A DNA stretch of 64,000 nucleotides from positions 26,040 through 90,039 of the forward strand of contig NW_020825522.1 in NCBI RefSeq assembly GCF_003286085.1, written 5' to 3'. Of this stretch, positions 50,279-61,900 are shown piece by piece. The number at the start of each line of letters is the position of its first letter. The first letter of the stretch is position 1. Source of the DNA: Drosophila persimilis. Taxonomy: Eukaryota; Arthropoda; Insecta; Diptera; Drosophilidae. The notes under the pieces were generated by a model. It was not told the DNA's origin. It worked only from the letters and a program-made list of their open reading frames with translations, and did not search any database. Position numbers and translations under genes: made by a program.

Positions 50279-53129
50279 TTGCTCCAACCTTTCCAAAAAC
50301 TAACTTCTCTTTTAGTAACCTATCAGAATGTAAGAGGCTTGCGTAGTAAGCTCAGCATTCTTTTCCGGGATAGTGTTGCATTTGCTTCCCACGTTATTGT
50401 GTTTACTGAAACCTGGTTAAAGCCGGACATTCTTAGTTCCGAGGTTTTGGCAGGTCGGTACACAACTCTTAGAAAGGACCGTTCGTCTCGACGTGCAGGA
50501 GGGGTTCTAATTGCAGTGGACTCTTACTTCACGTCAGAACACTTCACAGTCCAAGTTCAACAGGAACTGGAATTCCTGTGTGTAAAACTGATTCTTCCCG
50601 CTTTCGCTATATTCATTACTTGCTCGTATATCCCACCTTCTTCGGATATTTCAATTTATGAGCAGCACTTGTCCGCTTTAACCGCTGTTGCTTCCTCACT
50701 ATCTGATAAAGATCGTATGATAGTTCTTGGTGACTTCAACTTGCCAGGAACTGTTTGGTCTTCGGTAAACGAGTCTAGTATCCTAGTGCCCATGTCACGA
50801 CATGACTTTGTTGACGGCTTGCTTGACCTGTCCCTGTCTCATGTCAATCATGTGAAAAATTCCTTGGGTCGATTGCTTGATCTATGCTTTGTATCGGATC
50901 CGACCATAGTGTTGTTAACCCGAGCCCTTCCGCTCACTATACCTGAAGAGACCTACCACCCTACTTTCGAGGTGTCGCTAGACATAGGACCAACTGTATT
51001 GGATCGGTCGAGTAGACTACCTGAACGTGTCCGCTGCTTTCGTAAAGCCGAGTTTGCGAAGCTTAATAACCTAATTAGGGATTTTGATTGGTCCGCTTTG
51101 TACTTGTGCACTGATGTCACAAAAGGCATAACCATTTTTTACAATGCTCTTGGCACATTTTTGATTCTTGTGTCCCGCTTTCTTGTCCGATTAGATCTGG
51201 AAAACCCCCTTGGTTTACCAAAGAGTTATCCAGTCTAAAAAACTTAAAATCAAGACTTTATAAAAATTTCAAGAAGTGGGTTCTCCTAATTCTCACTCTC
51301 GTTATGTAATAGCTCGGTCAAACTTTTCAGTTCTTAATGCTCAATGCTATAAGAACTACCTATCTCGTTGCAGGATACGTTTTTCTCAGGACCCTAAACA
51401 GTTTTACTGCTTCGTAAACAGTAAGCGTAGAACGTCCGCACACCCATCCTCGCTATCATTTTGTAATACGTCGGCAAATAATGATCAGGCAATTGCCGAT
51501 CTTTTTGCCCATTTTTTCCAAACCACCTATTCTGAGGAACGCTACTCTGGTCAACCGTACCCATTCGGATTACCGAGGTCGAACGGCATTTTCAGTCCCT
51601 TGTTAAATGAATATTCCCTACTTCAAGATCTTCGACTAGTTAAGCCGGTGTTTTCACCGGGTCCAGACGGGGTTCCAGGTTGTGTACTCAGGTACTGCGC
51701 CGAGGCTCTGTGTGGACCATTGCTTAAACTATTCACCCTGTCCATTGATTCCTCTTGCTTCCCCCCAATCTGGAAGGAATCGTTTATAATTCCTCTCCAT
51801 AAAAAAGGTAGCAAGTCTGATGCAAAAAATTATAGAGGTATAGCAAAGTTATCCGCTATTCCCAAATTGTTTGAGAAGGTTTTAATTCCGCACTTGCAAC
51901 ATCTCTGCAAGTCACTTATATCTCCAACTCAGCATGGATTTATAAGGCAGCGATCAACCACCACGAACTTGTTAGAGTTTACCTCTTTCATTATTAAAGG
52001 CTTTCAAGGTAACTTACAGACGGATGTTATTTACACCGACTTTAGTAAAGCATTCGACTCTGTAAACCATTCCCTTTTAGCACATAAACTTGACCTTTTA
52101 GGGTTTCCGCCCAACCTCCTGAGATGGATTTCTAGCTATCTTTGTTCTAGGTCTCAAAGAGTCCTCTTCAAAAACTCCCTCTCTTTACCAGTAAAGGTTT
52201 CTTCGGGAGTACCACAGGGCAGCCATCTAGGCCCCTTACTCTTCACACTCTTTATTAATGACTTGCCTTCAGTATTAACATACTCTCGAGTACTTATGTA
52301 TGCGGATGATGTTAAACTCTGTGTCCAGTACAAGGACATTTCATTTCATTCTCGCTTGCAATCCGATCTCAATAGCTTTCAGTCATGGTGTTGTGCGAAC
52401 TTGTTACACCTCAATGCCTCGAAATGCAAAGTTATGACATTTCATCGTTCTAGCCCTTTGTTGGCTCCCTACACCCTATTTGGGGGTTCTCTTGAGAGAA
52501 TTACCCTGGTGGATGATCTGGGTGCTATGTTAGACCCCAAGTTAAAGTTTTCCGAACACATTTCTACCATGGTAAATAAGGCCATGGGCGTGCTTGGGTT
52601 TATAAAGAGGTGGTCAAAGGAATTTGACGACCCCTATATAACAAAGACTCTCTATACCTCGCTTGTTCGTCCGATCCTAGAATACGGCTCCTGTGTATGG
52701 TGCCCTCAGTACAAAGTACACCAGGACCGTATAGAATCAGTACAGAAAAACTTTTTACTCTTTGCTCTGCGGGGCCTTAACTGGGATGCGGGTGTAAGAC
52801 TCCCATCTTACTCTAGTAGACTATTATTAGTAAACCTCCCATCCTTAGTTAACCGTAGAAAAATGCTTGGTGTGATATTTATGCACAACTTGATCAGGGG
52901 TGACATAGACAGCCCTGATCTGTTGAGCCGCATAAACTTCACGATTCCTATTAGACTGACTAGAAACTTTATACCGTTGTTCCTTCCACTTTGTAGATCG
53001 AATTATTCCTTGCATGAACCGTTTAGGGTCTTATGCTCGGATTATAATTCCCTCTACCATATTATATCCTCCACTAATTCTCTTCCTCTTATTAAATTAC
53101 TAATCCTTACACACCTTTCTAGTAATTAG
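50279..53129 (+). pseudogene. CR1-2 ORF2: endonuclease and reverse transcriptase
   Basis: Endonuclease 50279-51238: YQNVRGLRSKL, TETWLKPD, GGVLIAVDS, the catalytic GDFNLPGTVW, RLLDLCFVSD. Frame changes near 51200-51280 then lead to RT 51276-53129 (617 codons): PGPDGVPGCVL, IIPLHKKG, YTDFSKAFDSVNHSL, SSGVPQGSHLGPLLF, YADDVKLCVQY, LGAMLDPKLKFSEH, and a thumb and C-terminal region with SLVRPILEYGSCVW. There is no clear ATG before the endonuclease. RT is intact and carries its catalytic aspartates, but endonuclease and RT are no longer in one frame. No RNase H domain, as expected for CR1. Confidence 0.85.
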
Positions 53130-53446
53130 TAATTGTAGTGGTATTTGTATTTTGTATTTTATTGCATGCTTAATTTCTTAATAAGTTTAGTGCTAATTTT
53201 CCTCGAATGTTAGTCTAATTACTATCTTTCGTGCATGCTCGCGTTTGGTTCGGCTACGCACCGCGCGTCATGCGGCAGCGCCCCTCGGTCGGTTGGGCGG
53301 GAGGAGGGCTGCGTTTTGCCTGGGATCCGCGCGTAACAGCCTTCTGCTGGTGTCGCACGGGCCACTTGACGGTGCAGTAATTGCATCGCCTCTTGATAGA
53401 TGCAGTCATTGCATGTCAACGTCCATAAAAAAAAAAAAAAAAAAAG
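53130..53446 (+). other. CR1-2 3' UTR and poly(A)
   Basis: No ORF. A GC-rich stretch of about 180 bp (53230-53410) precedes the poly(A) at 53428-53446. Element C pol resumes at 53447. Confidence 0.7.
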
Positions 53447-56153
53447 AACCGTCGGCGGCTTTGGATAGGTGATGCTGCCGAAGGAGGACTAGGGTTCCTA
53501 GTTCGGGTCGCCACTCGCGCCGTCGGAGGTCGTATGTTCTCTTCTGCTCTTGGGATGCCCGTTGGGTGTTCTCCTGTACGACCTTGAATACTTCCTGCAG
53601 TCGTGTCGCCTTCCCGTGGGCAGGCTCTGGTTCATTTCCTAATCCTGGGGTCACTTCGTCGTACAAGGCTCCTGGTAGCCTTGGTTCTCGTCCGAGCACC
53701 AAAAACGCCGGGCTGAAGCCCGTGGTGTCCGACGTGCTGCTGTTTATGGCCAAGCTTAACTCGGGGAGGAGATCGTCCCAGGTCCGTTGGTCCCCGTCGG
53801 CGTATTGTGCAATCATTGTCTTGATGGTCCGGTTTGCCCTCTCCGTCGGGTTTTGCTGAGGGATATACGGCGCGGTGTGCTCGAGTTCCATTCCCGCCGC
53901 CTCGCAGAATTTCCACAAACTTCCACGGGACCCCGAATCGGCAGAGTATCCTCTCTCGGAACGCCTTCTCCAAGTGGGCGGTTGTGGCTTTCCGGAGTGG
54001 CACAAGTTCCACCCATTTGCAGAATTAGTCGAAGAACACGAGGAGCATCGTGTTGCCGTGCGTTGAGCGGGGTAGTGGGCCTACGAAGTCCGCGCAAAGG
54101 ATGTCGAACGGGCCCTTAGCCTGGCGCGTATACATGTGACCTGCGGGTTTGTTCTGGCTCACCTTAAATTTTTGGCAGCTTTCGCATGTTTCACGTATCG
54201 GGCCACGTCCCTGTAGAGTCCTGGCCAATAATATCGTTGGGTTACCCGAGTGGCGGTCTTCCGTATTACTAAGTGTCCGGCGGTCGGGTGATCGTGGCAT
54301 TCTTCTAACACTCGTCTACGATGGCCACTGGCGACGCATAATTTCCACTGGTGAGATTCTTCTTCGATTGGTCGGTGTCCAGGCTGCCGGTAGATCTGTC
54401 CGTTCTCGATTATAAATTCTCTGCATTCCTCGGGTCGTGCCTGGATACGTTGGAGCAACCTTTGTATCCAGGGGCAGGTGGGCAGGTCTTCTAGGGTTCG
54501 CTGTATGGTGTCGATAGGTTGCCGGGAAAGAGCGTCTGCTACGATGTTTTGGCTTCCGCGTCGGTAAAGCACGTCAAAGCGATACTGTTGGAGTTCCAGA
54601 GCCCAACGAGCGATGTGACCGGTCGGGTTATTGATCGAGTTTAACCACTTCAAGCGAGATGGTCGGTGATGACGTCGAAGTGGTAACCCTCCAGGTAGCA
54701 TCGTAATTTCTTGATGGCCCAGACGATGGCTAAGCATTCCTTTTCCGTGGCCGAGTAGTTTTCTTCTGCTTTCAAGAGCCTTCGACTAGCGTAGGCTATG
54801 ACCCTCTCCTCTCCGCGGATCTGTTGCGTCAGGACTGCCCCTAGACCGTAGGCGCTTGCGTCAGTTTGTAGAGCGAACCTCTCCGTGAAATCCGGGCAGG
54901 CTAAGACGGGTGCTTGGGTTAACTTCTCCTTCAACTCCTCGAAAGCGGCCTGCTGTTCGTCACTCCAGATCCACCTTTTCTCCTTCTTCAAGAGGCTAGT
55001 CATGGGTTCTACAATCGCCGCGAAGTTTGGGACAAACCTCCGGTACCACGATGCCATTCCTAGGCAGCGTCGAAGCTCCTTTATTGAACTTGGTGGGGCC
55101 AACTTCCGGACGGCGACGATCTTATCTGGGTCGGTGTGTATACCCCGCTCACTAATGACATGTCCCAGATATACGATGCTTTTCTGGAAAAAGCTGCATT
55201 TCTTTTGGTTTAATCTTAGATTGGCTTCCCGCAGTCTTCGGAAAACCTCTCGCAGATGGTCGACGTGTTCTTCCAGTGCCGCTCCGATGACAATGATGTC
55301 GTCGAGGTAAGCAAAGGCGTTGGGTTCCATCTGTGGTCCGATGACGCTGTCCAAGGCTCGCTGGAACGTAGCCGATGCTGAGTGTAGTCCGAACGGCATC
55401 ACCTTCCAATGGAAGAGTCCTCGGTCCGGAACGGTGAAGGCGGTGCATTCTCGGCTCCCCTCGGCCATAGGGATCTGCCAATACCCGTTCTTGAGGTCCA
55501 ACGTCCGAGATGTAACGCGCGTTACGGAGCTTCTCGATGAAGGCGTCGGGTATCGATTGCGCGTTGAGCTGTCGGTAGTCTACGCACATTCGCATCTCGC
55601 CTGTCTTCTTTCCCACCAGTACGATGGGTGCGCTGTGTGGGCTTTTTGAGGCTTCTATCCGCCCGTCTTGCAGCAACTCGTCGACCTGAGCATTGATGAT
55701 TTTCTGCATGGCCGGATTCTTGGGGAAGTACCTCTGCTTTATCGGCTTGTCGTCCTTCAGGGTGATGGTATGCTCGGCTATGTGAGACACGCCCTTCAAT
55801 CCCTCGAACTTGGCCAATTCTTGCTTCAAGAACTCGGCTACCCACGGCGGGAGGGGTGGTGCGATGATGGGGGCTGTCGGTGGCGAGATTTCTTCGAGCG
55901 GGGCACATGTTATGACGGCGAGGTTCACGGTGATAGGGTTAGTCGAGTCTGACCTTCGAAAAGGGTTGCGTTGTCGACCGGCCGCGGCATCGGCTAAAGG
56001 GGCGAGTGGATAATCCGTTGGGGGGTTAGACGCGAGGTGGTCTACCTCGACCCGTCCATGTCCTTCAGGGCCGTCGTCTTCCAGGCGTAACGGGTCGTGT
56101 TGTGGAGCGAGGCTGGTTTCCTGCGGGGGTCGTTTGCACTGGCTGCGCCGCAC
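53447..56153 (-). pseudogene. Element C RT, RNase H and integrase
   Basis: Read from 56153: protease-RT linker, then IKQRYFPKNPAMQ, MCVDYRQLNAQS. A frameshift near 55500 leads to DLKNGYWQIPMAE, FAYLDDIIVIG (YLDD), RNase H LQTDASAYGLGAVLTQ and SATEKECLAIVWAI up to TDHLA. A shift near 54660 leads to LKWLNSINNPTGHIARWALE, VADALSR, and an integrase zinc region damaged at its cysteines (YVKHAKAAKN where CELC stands in B). Further frames at 54300-54025 and 54012-53406 carry the core (FVGPLPRS, an ENPTER-type Glu box as QQNPTERANR) and LSKAADG at the CR1-2 junction. At least four frameshifts. Homologous throughout to B Pol. Confidence 0.85.
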
Positions 56154-56354
56154 GGCTGGGCGTTTGTCCTTGTATTGCGGCTGGGTCTGGCGTGGTCGAA
56201 ACTTGGAAGCGTTGTCCTGATGTCACTTCTGGTTCTGGCGTGGTCGAGGCTTAGAAGCGTTGTCCTGTTAGGGATACTCTGGGTGGTTTTCGAGGCAGAC
56301 GGACTGGCCCTGGGTGCGTCCAGCGGTGTCGCAGTCGTCTCCGGCGTGGTTTCG

Positions 56355-57659
56355 TTACTCTGGGTGTTCTTCGGGGCGGACGGACTGGCCCTGGGTGTGT
56401 CCAACGGTGTCGCAGTCGTCTCTGTCGTAGCTTCGTTGATGATTCTGGCGTGGTCGTATCGAATCGTGGGTTGGGTTCGGGTGGCGTTGCTGGGTCTGGC
56501 GTGTTCGCGATCCTGGTGCGTGGTCATGGTTACGTTGCTGGGTCTGGCGGGTTCGAGATTCTGGTGCGTTGTCACTGGTACATTGCTGGGTCTGGCGGGT
56601 TCGAGATTCTGGTGCGTCGTCACTGCTACGTTGCTGGGTCTGGCGTGGTTGGGATTCCGGTGCGTTGTCACTGGTACATGGCTGGGCCTGGCGGGTTCGA
56701 GATTCTGGTGTGTTGTCACGGTTACGTTGCTGGGTCTGGCGTGGTTGGGATTCCGGTGCGTTGTCACGGTTACGTTGCTGGGTCTGGCGTGGTTGGTATT
56801 CCGGTGCGTTGTCACGGTTACGTTGCTGGGTCTGGCGTGGTTGGGATTCAGGTGCGTTGTCACTGGTACATTGCTGGGTCTGGGCGGGTTCGAGATTCTG
56901 GTGCGTTGGTTTCGTCCGGTGGGTCGCTGTTGGATTGGTCGAGGGGGTAGGAGCAGCGGATGACTTCGCTGGACGTTCGTCACTAAAAGTAACCATGCGG
57001 GGGCCGAGTCGAGGATGATGTGGGGATCGGGTTGGTTTCCCGGATCGCCCGCTGGGTCCGCAAAGGAAATCGAGCCCCAGTATGATGTCGTCCACTACCA
57101 TGGGTAGGACTAATAGAATCACCCGCGATTCCTGTTGATCCAGACGTACCTTGACCGAAACTGCTTGCGTCACCTCCTTTGCTGTACCGTCCGCCAGGCG
57201 GACGGTAGTCCTTATATTCCGTGCGTTCCCTCCGGTACTTACTTCATGAGCGATGCGTTGACTGACGAACGACCGCGTCGCTCCTGTGTCGAGGGTAGCT
57301 GTGAGCGGTACTCCTTCGATGGTTACTAGCGCGGCGATCCTGCCTCCTTCCAAACTTAAGGGATGAGTTACTCCAGGGCGCCCTGGAGGTATGTCTCCGA
57401 TCGGTTCCCTGACGAGCGGAGACTCGGTCCGTTTCCCCGACTCGGACAGCCTACAGCAGTCGATCGTCCGGATGCCGCGGCGACCACACTCCCAACAGAA
57501 TAACACTCGCCGATTCCTGCATGAACTGCTGAAATGACCTTCCTCTCCGCAATTCCGACAGGCCCGGCGTGGGTTCACCGGCTGATCTCCATCCTGGGTC
57601 ACTACGCGGCTTGCCGTCTCGGCGCTCCGGGAGGGCCCGGTGTCGTCCTGGAGGAGCAT
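56355..57659 (-). pseudogene. Element C zinc knuckles, protease and repeat linker
   Basis: One open frame of 434 codons carries the Gag knuckles (CRNCGEEGHFSSSC, canonical; then CWECGRRGIRTIDCC without His), a GGGGAAAC slippery-like run (57431-57438), and protease (ATLDTGATRSFVS, VRLADGTAKEVTQ, IILGLDFLCG). A linker of 16-residue repeats follows, and the frame ends at 56355. In A and B the protease lies in the -1 frame relative to the knuckles; here they are continuous, so either C fused them or an indel near the slippery run did. RT blocks lie further on in other frames. Confidence 0.75.
56510..56920 (-). repeat. 48-bp tandem repeat between protease and RT of C
   Basis: About eight units of 48 bp (plus strand GTTACGTTGCTGGGTCTGGC, then GTGGTTGGGATTCCGGTGCG and TTGTCACG) with two alternating variants (GGTTCGAGATTCTG versus TGGTTGGGATTCCG). 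The unit length is a multiple of three, so copy-number change preserves frame, and two frames stay open across the array. Confidence 0.9.
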
Positions 57660-57722
57660 GCTGTGGGGTGGATAATCCGGGTCCTTGGTATGATGTCGTT
57701 CTGGTTTTCGTATCTGGTCGGG

Positions 57723-58752
57723 TCAGTTCTCGCAACGTCTCGAACTCATGCCTACGGGTGAACAGTTGGTATTCCGGCCGAAGGTTCTCGTAGATCCTGT
57801 CCAGCTCCCTGTCCTGGAGTATACTGAGCTCGTTGCATCATGAGTCGGAGGTTCGATCAAGTAGTCCTGAAAGGCTTCTCGGGGTCGTTGGTGACGGAGC
57901 GGATCGTATCTTCCAAGCGCTGAAAAGTATCGCGGGGTAGGAAGAACTCCAAGAACTCTTTCCGGAACTCGGTCCATGGCTTGCCTTGCATCTGGAACGT
58001 CCTAAACCATCCTTCTGCCTTGCCAGTTAGTAGCCCGGAGATGGCTCGCGGCAGTTGTGCTGGACTCCCGCCATATGAGTCGACCGTTCTTCTTCCAACC
58101 GTTCGATGAAAGCCAGCGCATCCGAGTGTCCGTCGAACTTCAGGCCCCAATTGGCGCAGCTTATCGGCGAGGGCGGCGAAGGAGATTTCTTCCCTTCCGG
58201 GTCGCGAAGTTCCGGCTTCCTCGGGGAAGCGTTGCTGGTAGTGATTATCACCATGTCGTCGGTCGGTCGTGGCTTCAAGCCGGCTAGAGTCACTGTACCC
58301 AGGACCTTGAGCTGCGCGCGGGAACTCGGGAATTACGATGGATAGGGGCTGTTCCGCACAGATCCCTTCCTTCTGTTCACGTTGACTCGGTCCCGGCGAC
58401 GTGGACGTGTTCCTCGGGTTCCTCGGGCTGGTCGCGCTGTCGAGACCGTTCCGAGCTCTTCGATCCGCTTTTCGATCGCCGTCGGATGCTCGCCGCGCGA
58501 GATGAAGGCCGAGATCCGGCTGCGCAGTTCGTCCACTGTCCCGGTTTCACCGAGGCCGAATTCGACGGCGATGGCCTGCAATTCGTCCTTGCGCCGATAC
58601 GAAATCCACTGTACCCCCCATGTCGAAGCACGGTGGTCGAACTGGCACTTCGAAGTCGTTCGCGTTTCCGACGGTAGTATCACGTATTGACCCTCCGGTA
58701 GAATCTTTTTCTTAGGTAACGCGCTGAATACCGGAGTCCTTGGGGTAGTCAC
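57723..58752 (-). pseudogene. Element C Gag, N-terminal and capsid regions
   Basis: Starts about 58752 (MTTPRTPVFSALPKKKILPE). A SAP-like motif at residues about 48-85 (ISYRRKDELQAIAVEFGLGE, then TVDELRSRI) matches the start of A and B Gag. An Arg-rich linker, a stop near 58333 and frameshifts follow. The capsid-like part is readable as LKFDGHSDALAFIERLEE (58293-58027), then LPRAISGLLTGKAEGWFRTF and FLEFFLPRDTFQRLED (58150-57857), then 57977-57723. Three frames are used, so the gene is broken. It continues into the zinc knuckles at 57659. Confidence 0.75.
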
Positions 58753-59619
58753 GGAAGCACGGCGTATGCACGGTTAACACGGTTGTCCAGTGGGGCGTCC
58801 TTGGAGTCCTTGCCTGTGTTGGGGTCCTGGTCGATGGTCGTGGTTGTCGTCGTCTTTATAGTAGCCTGGGGATCGACCCTTGCTAGGCCGGTCGATGGTC
58901 CTTGCTATCGTTGTCCTTGAATTGTCCTGACTGTTGATCCTTGCTGGGCCGGTCAATAGTCCTTGCTATCGTTGTCCTTGGAATTGTCCTTGTCGTCCTG
59001 GTCGTGCTGGGTTCGTTGATTTAAAGCGCTGGATCTCGGTCTCGTGTTGATGGCTGAACGCTGACCGATCACTTTGAAGGCTGGGCATTCACTGTCTGCT
59101 TCGAATGCTGGACACTGACTCTCTCTGATACCGGGCGCTGACTGCTTGAACGCTGGATACTGACTGCTTTTCGCTGACACCGGGCACTGACTGTCATTCT
59201 CTGGCTCTGGGTCCGACATATATAGCCGGGACGGTCGGTCTACGGGAGGGTTCCGATGCTCGTTCGCGTCTACAGCTCACGACTCGCTGCTCGCCGCGTG
59301 CGTGTCGCTCTCTTTCTTGCGATCTCTGCCCAGCTTCGGCTCGGTTCTCTTTCTCTGCCGTCTCGCCACGGCGTTCTCCTCCTCGTGTGGGCGCGGCGGC
59401 CACGTGCTGACGCTATTGCTAGGGAGGTTAGGAAGCCAGTCTCGGCTGTACGTGAATAATGGGCGACCTCACGTGCGGTTTTCCAGAGATATACAGCTAT
59501 TCTTGGCCTAATGATTCCGACTGGCCATGCTTGCGCGTGGTACAGTCCCGATTCCTTCTGCTACTCGTTTTCTGATCAACTGTTCTACTTAGCGCCCCAA
59601 AACATAACGGAATCCCGGA
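58753..59619 (-). other. Element C leader region (about 870 bp)
   Basis: An unusually long stretch lies between primer site and gag; A and B have 37-50 nt. It holds short repeats (GGTCCTTGCTATCGTTGTCC at about 58900-58985) and a repeat-rich upstream ORF (59219-58953, with CPAF units). Whether it is translated is unknown. Confidence 0.5.
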
Positions 59620-59637
59620 GTCCCTGCTCGGGCGCCA
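59620..59637 (-). promoter_or_regulatory. Primer-binding site of element C (tRNA-Lys)
   Basis: The minus strand TGGCGCCCGAGCAGGGAC, two bases from the 5' LTR, is complementary to the 3' end of tRNA-Lys(UUU) with one G-U pair. The same site type occurs in A and in the E2 leader. Confidence 0.85.
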
Positions 59638-59639
59638 TC

Positions 59640-61900
59640 TGTAAGGAAGCAATCCTGGCTGGGGTACATATCTCAGTCTACTCCAGGGTCGAAATTACAG
59701 CAATATTTATAATTTGCCGGGACTCCGAGTTCTGGGCCGTCGATGGGGACAGGGAGGCAAAACCCAGACGGGAGCGACCGAGATGAAAGGGAACAGTACG
59801 GGGCGTAGCAGTGGCAATCGCCGGACAGCACTTACGTGGCCCTGTCGGACTAAGAATTACTACGAGGGTCGGAGATATCGACAGGCACCGCCGAGAGGGC
59901 TTAGGCAATCGCCGGATAGCGCTCTCGGGATCCCGTCGAACTAAGAACTACTACGGAGGTCTGTGCTATGCGGGGAAACCAACAAGTATCACCCAGAGTG
60001 TCTAGGCTATCGCCGGATAACACTCACGGGACCCTGTCGGACTAAAAATTACTACGAAGGTCTTTGCTATGCGGGGATACCGACAAATACCACCGCGAGT
60101 ACCTAGGCTATCGCCGGACAGCACTCACGGGGGCCCCGTCGGACTAAGAATTACTACGAGGGTCGGAGATATCGGCAAGCATCGCCGGGAGGGCTTAGGC
60201 AATCGCCGGATAGCGCTTCCGGGATCCTGTCGAACTAAGAACTACTACGAAGGTCTTTGCTATGCGGGGATACCGACAAGTACCACCGTGAGCACCTAGG
60301 CTATCGCCGGACAGCACTTACGGGGCCCGGTCGGACTAAGGATTACAACGAGGGTCGGGGTATCGGCAGGCATCGCCGGGAGGGCTTAGGCAATCGCCGG
60401 ATAGCGCTCTCGGGATCCTGCGAACTAAGAACTACTACGGGGCCGGAGATATCGACGAGCGTCGCCGAGGGTGCCTAGGCAATCACCGGATAGCACTCAC
60501 GGGACACTGTCGAACTAAGAATTACTACGGGGGTCGGAGACATCGACAGCGTTGCCGAGGGTGCCTAGGCAATCACCGGATAGCACTTACGGGACGCTGT
60601 CGAACTAAGAATTACTACGAATACGGGAATACCGACGCATATCGCCGAGAGTACCTAGGCAATCGCCGGATAGCACTCACGGGACACTATCAGGCTAAAC
60701 ATTACTGCGAAAGTCTTTATCATACAGGGCAGGCATCGCCGAGAGGGCTTAGGCAATCGCCGGACAGCGCCTTCGGGACCCTGGGAACTACTGGGGTACT
60801 GCGGGGTCACAAACTACTGAAGGGACTCATGCGGGGGAACGCCAACAGTTGTCACCGAGAACGCCTAAGCAATCGCCGGACAGCGGCCTCAGGATCCTGT
60901 TGGGCTACGAACTACTGAAGGAATCACGCGGGGGCCCCGACGGGCATCCGGAGCGAATACGGATCACCACGTGGGTGTAGCCAAAGAGGGAGACTCGGGC
61001 AAGAGGCGTGGGAAGGGCGGAGAAGATGAGGCCCCGGGCATTCAGGTTCCCTAGCGTATAGATTGGTGACCAGGCTATGTTTTCGTTATATTCGTTACAT
61101 TTCACTTTATTCTTCTTTGGTTCCCTACCTATCGCACACCGCTCAGCAGCCCGTATGCACGTCTTGAGACTCGCTTACCCCTGAACTCCCACGCTTGTGC
61201 TTGTCGAAAGCCTCCTCTTTCCCGGGATTGCAGCGCCGGTGCAGGATCCCCTCTCCGTAAGCGTAGTATCGATGCCGGATCCTTCGCGCACTGCTGATCC
61301 TTTTCTTTTCGCGAGCCACTCGGATTTTTACCCGTCAACGCGTCCGATTCCTACGACTGCCTCTCATCTAACTGACTTCCTTTCCTCGTTTTCCCAGCTT
61401 CAGAGCCGGCGTTCTGCTGGCTCTGCCGATCCAGCGTCGGCGGTGGCGGCTAGCGTCGTTATTTCCCCTCTCTTTTGGCGTCTGTAGCTGCGCCGGTGAC
61501 TTTCGCCTCTCTTTTCCACTGCTGGGGCGTCGTTGCTGGATTTGATTGCTGTTCTCAGCGGTCCTCTTCTGCCGCTGCTGCGTTGATGCTGTCGGCTTAT
61601 CTGTCAGCGCTTCTCCTCGGCCGCTGCTGCGTCGATGCTGTTGGCTTATCTTGTCAGCGCTTTCCTCTCTGCCGTGGCTGCGTCGATGCCGGCGGCTCGC
61701 TGGATCCCGTTGTTTTCCTCGTCTCTCTTTGGCCGCTGCTGCGTCGTTGTTGTTGGATTATCTTGTCAGTGCTTCCCTCTCTGCCTGTTGCTGCGTCGAT
61801 GCCGACGGCTCGCTGGATCCCGTTGTTTTCCTCGTCTCTCTTTGGCCGCTGCTGCGTCGTTGTTGTTGGGTCTTGGTTCTGGAAAGCTAGAAACCTCACA
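59640..61900 (-). repeat. 5' LTR of element C (2261 bp)
   Basis: On the minus strand it starts TGTGAGG and ends CCTTACA, flanked by AGCT on the right. It contains a tandem array (about 59810-60930) and CTGCTGCGTCG-rich duplications near 61560-61870 that are more numerous than in the left LTR. On the minus strand a donor-like GGGGTAAGCG (about 61170) lies upstream of the array, echoing the A LTR. Confidence 0.9.

Larger units (their letters stand above)
48754..53446 (+). mobile_element. CR1-like non-LTR retrotransposon, copy CR1-2
   Basis: A plus-strand insertion in C integrase: 5' UTR (48754-49307), ORF1 (49308-50245, frameshifted), ORF2 with endonuclease (50279-51238) and RT (51276-53129), 3' UTR and a poly(A) of about 19 nt (53428-53446). 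The PHD-like finger in ORF1 and RT blocks such as TDFSKAFDSVNHSLLAHKLD place it with CR1 in the Jockey superfamily. Only CCGT is clearly shared by both flanks, so the target duplication is short or decayed. Confidence 0.8.
44770..61900 (-). mobile_element. Ulysses-like Ty3/gypsy element C, nested
   Basis: A minus-strand element with very long LTRs (2.1-2.26 kb), target duplication AGCT (44766-44769 and 61901-61904), tRNA-Lys primer site, gag, pol and a third ORF. CR1-2 splits pol at 48754-53446; without it the element is about 12.4 kb. LTR length of about 2.1 kb, tRNA-Lys priming and gene content fit Ulysses of Drosophila. Many frameshifts show it is inactive. Confidence 0.85.

Noticed and set aside
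53245-53472. Small ORF across the CR1-2 3' end
   Set aside because: It runs through the poly(A) and across the insertion junction, so it cannot be a natural gene.
57431-57438. Functional -1 frameshift in element C
   Set aside because: Knuckles and protease are already in one frame in this copy, so a functional shift here cannot be claimed, although the run resembles the B site.
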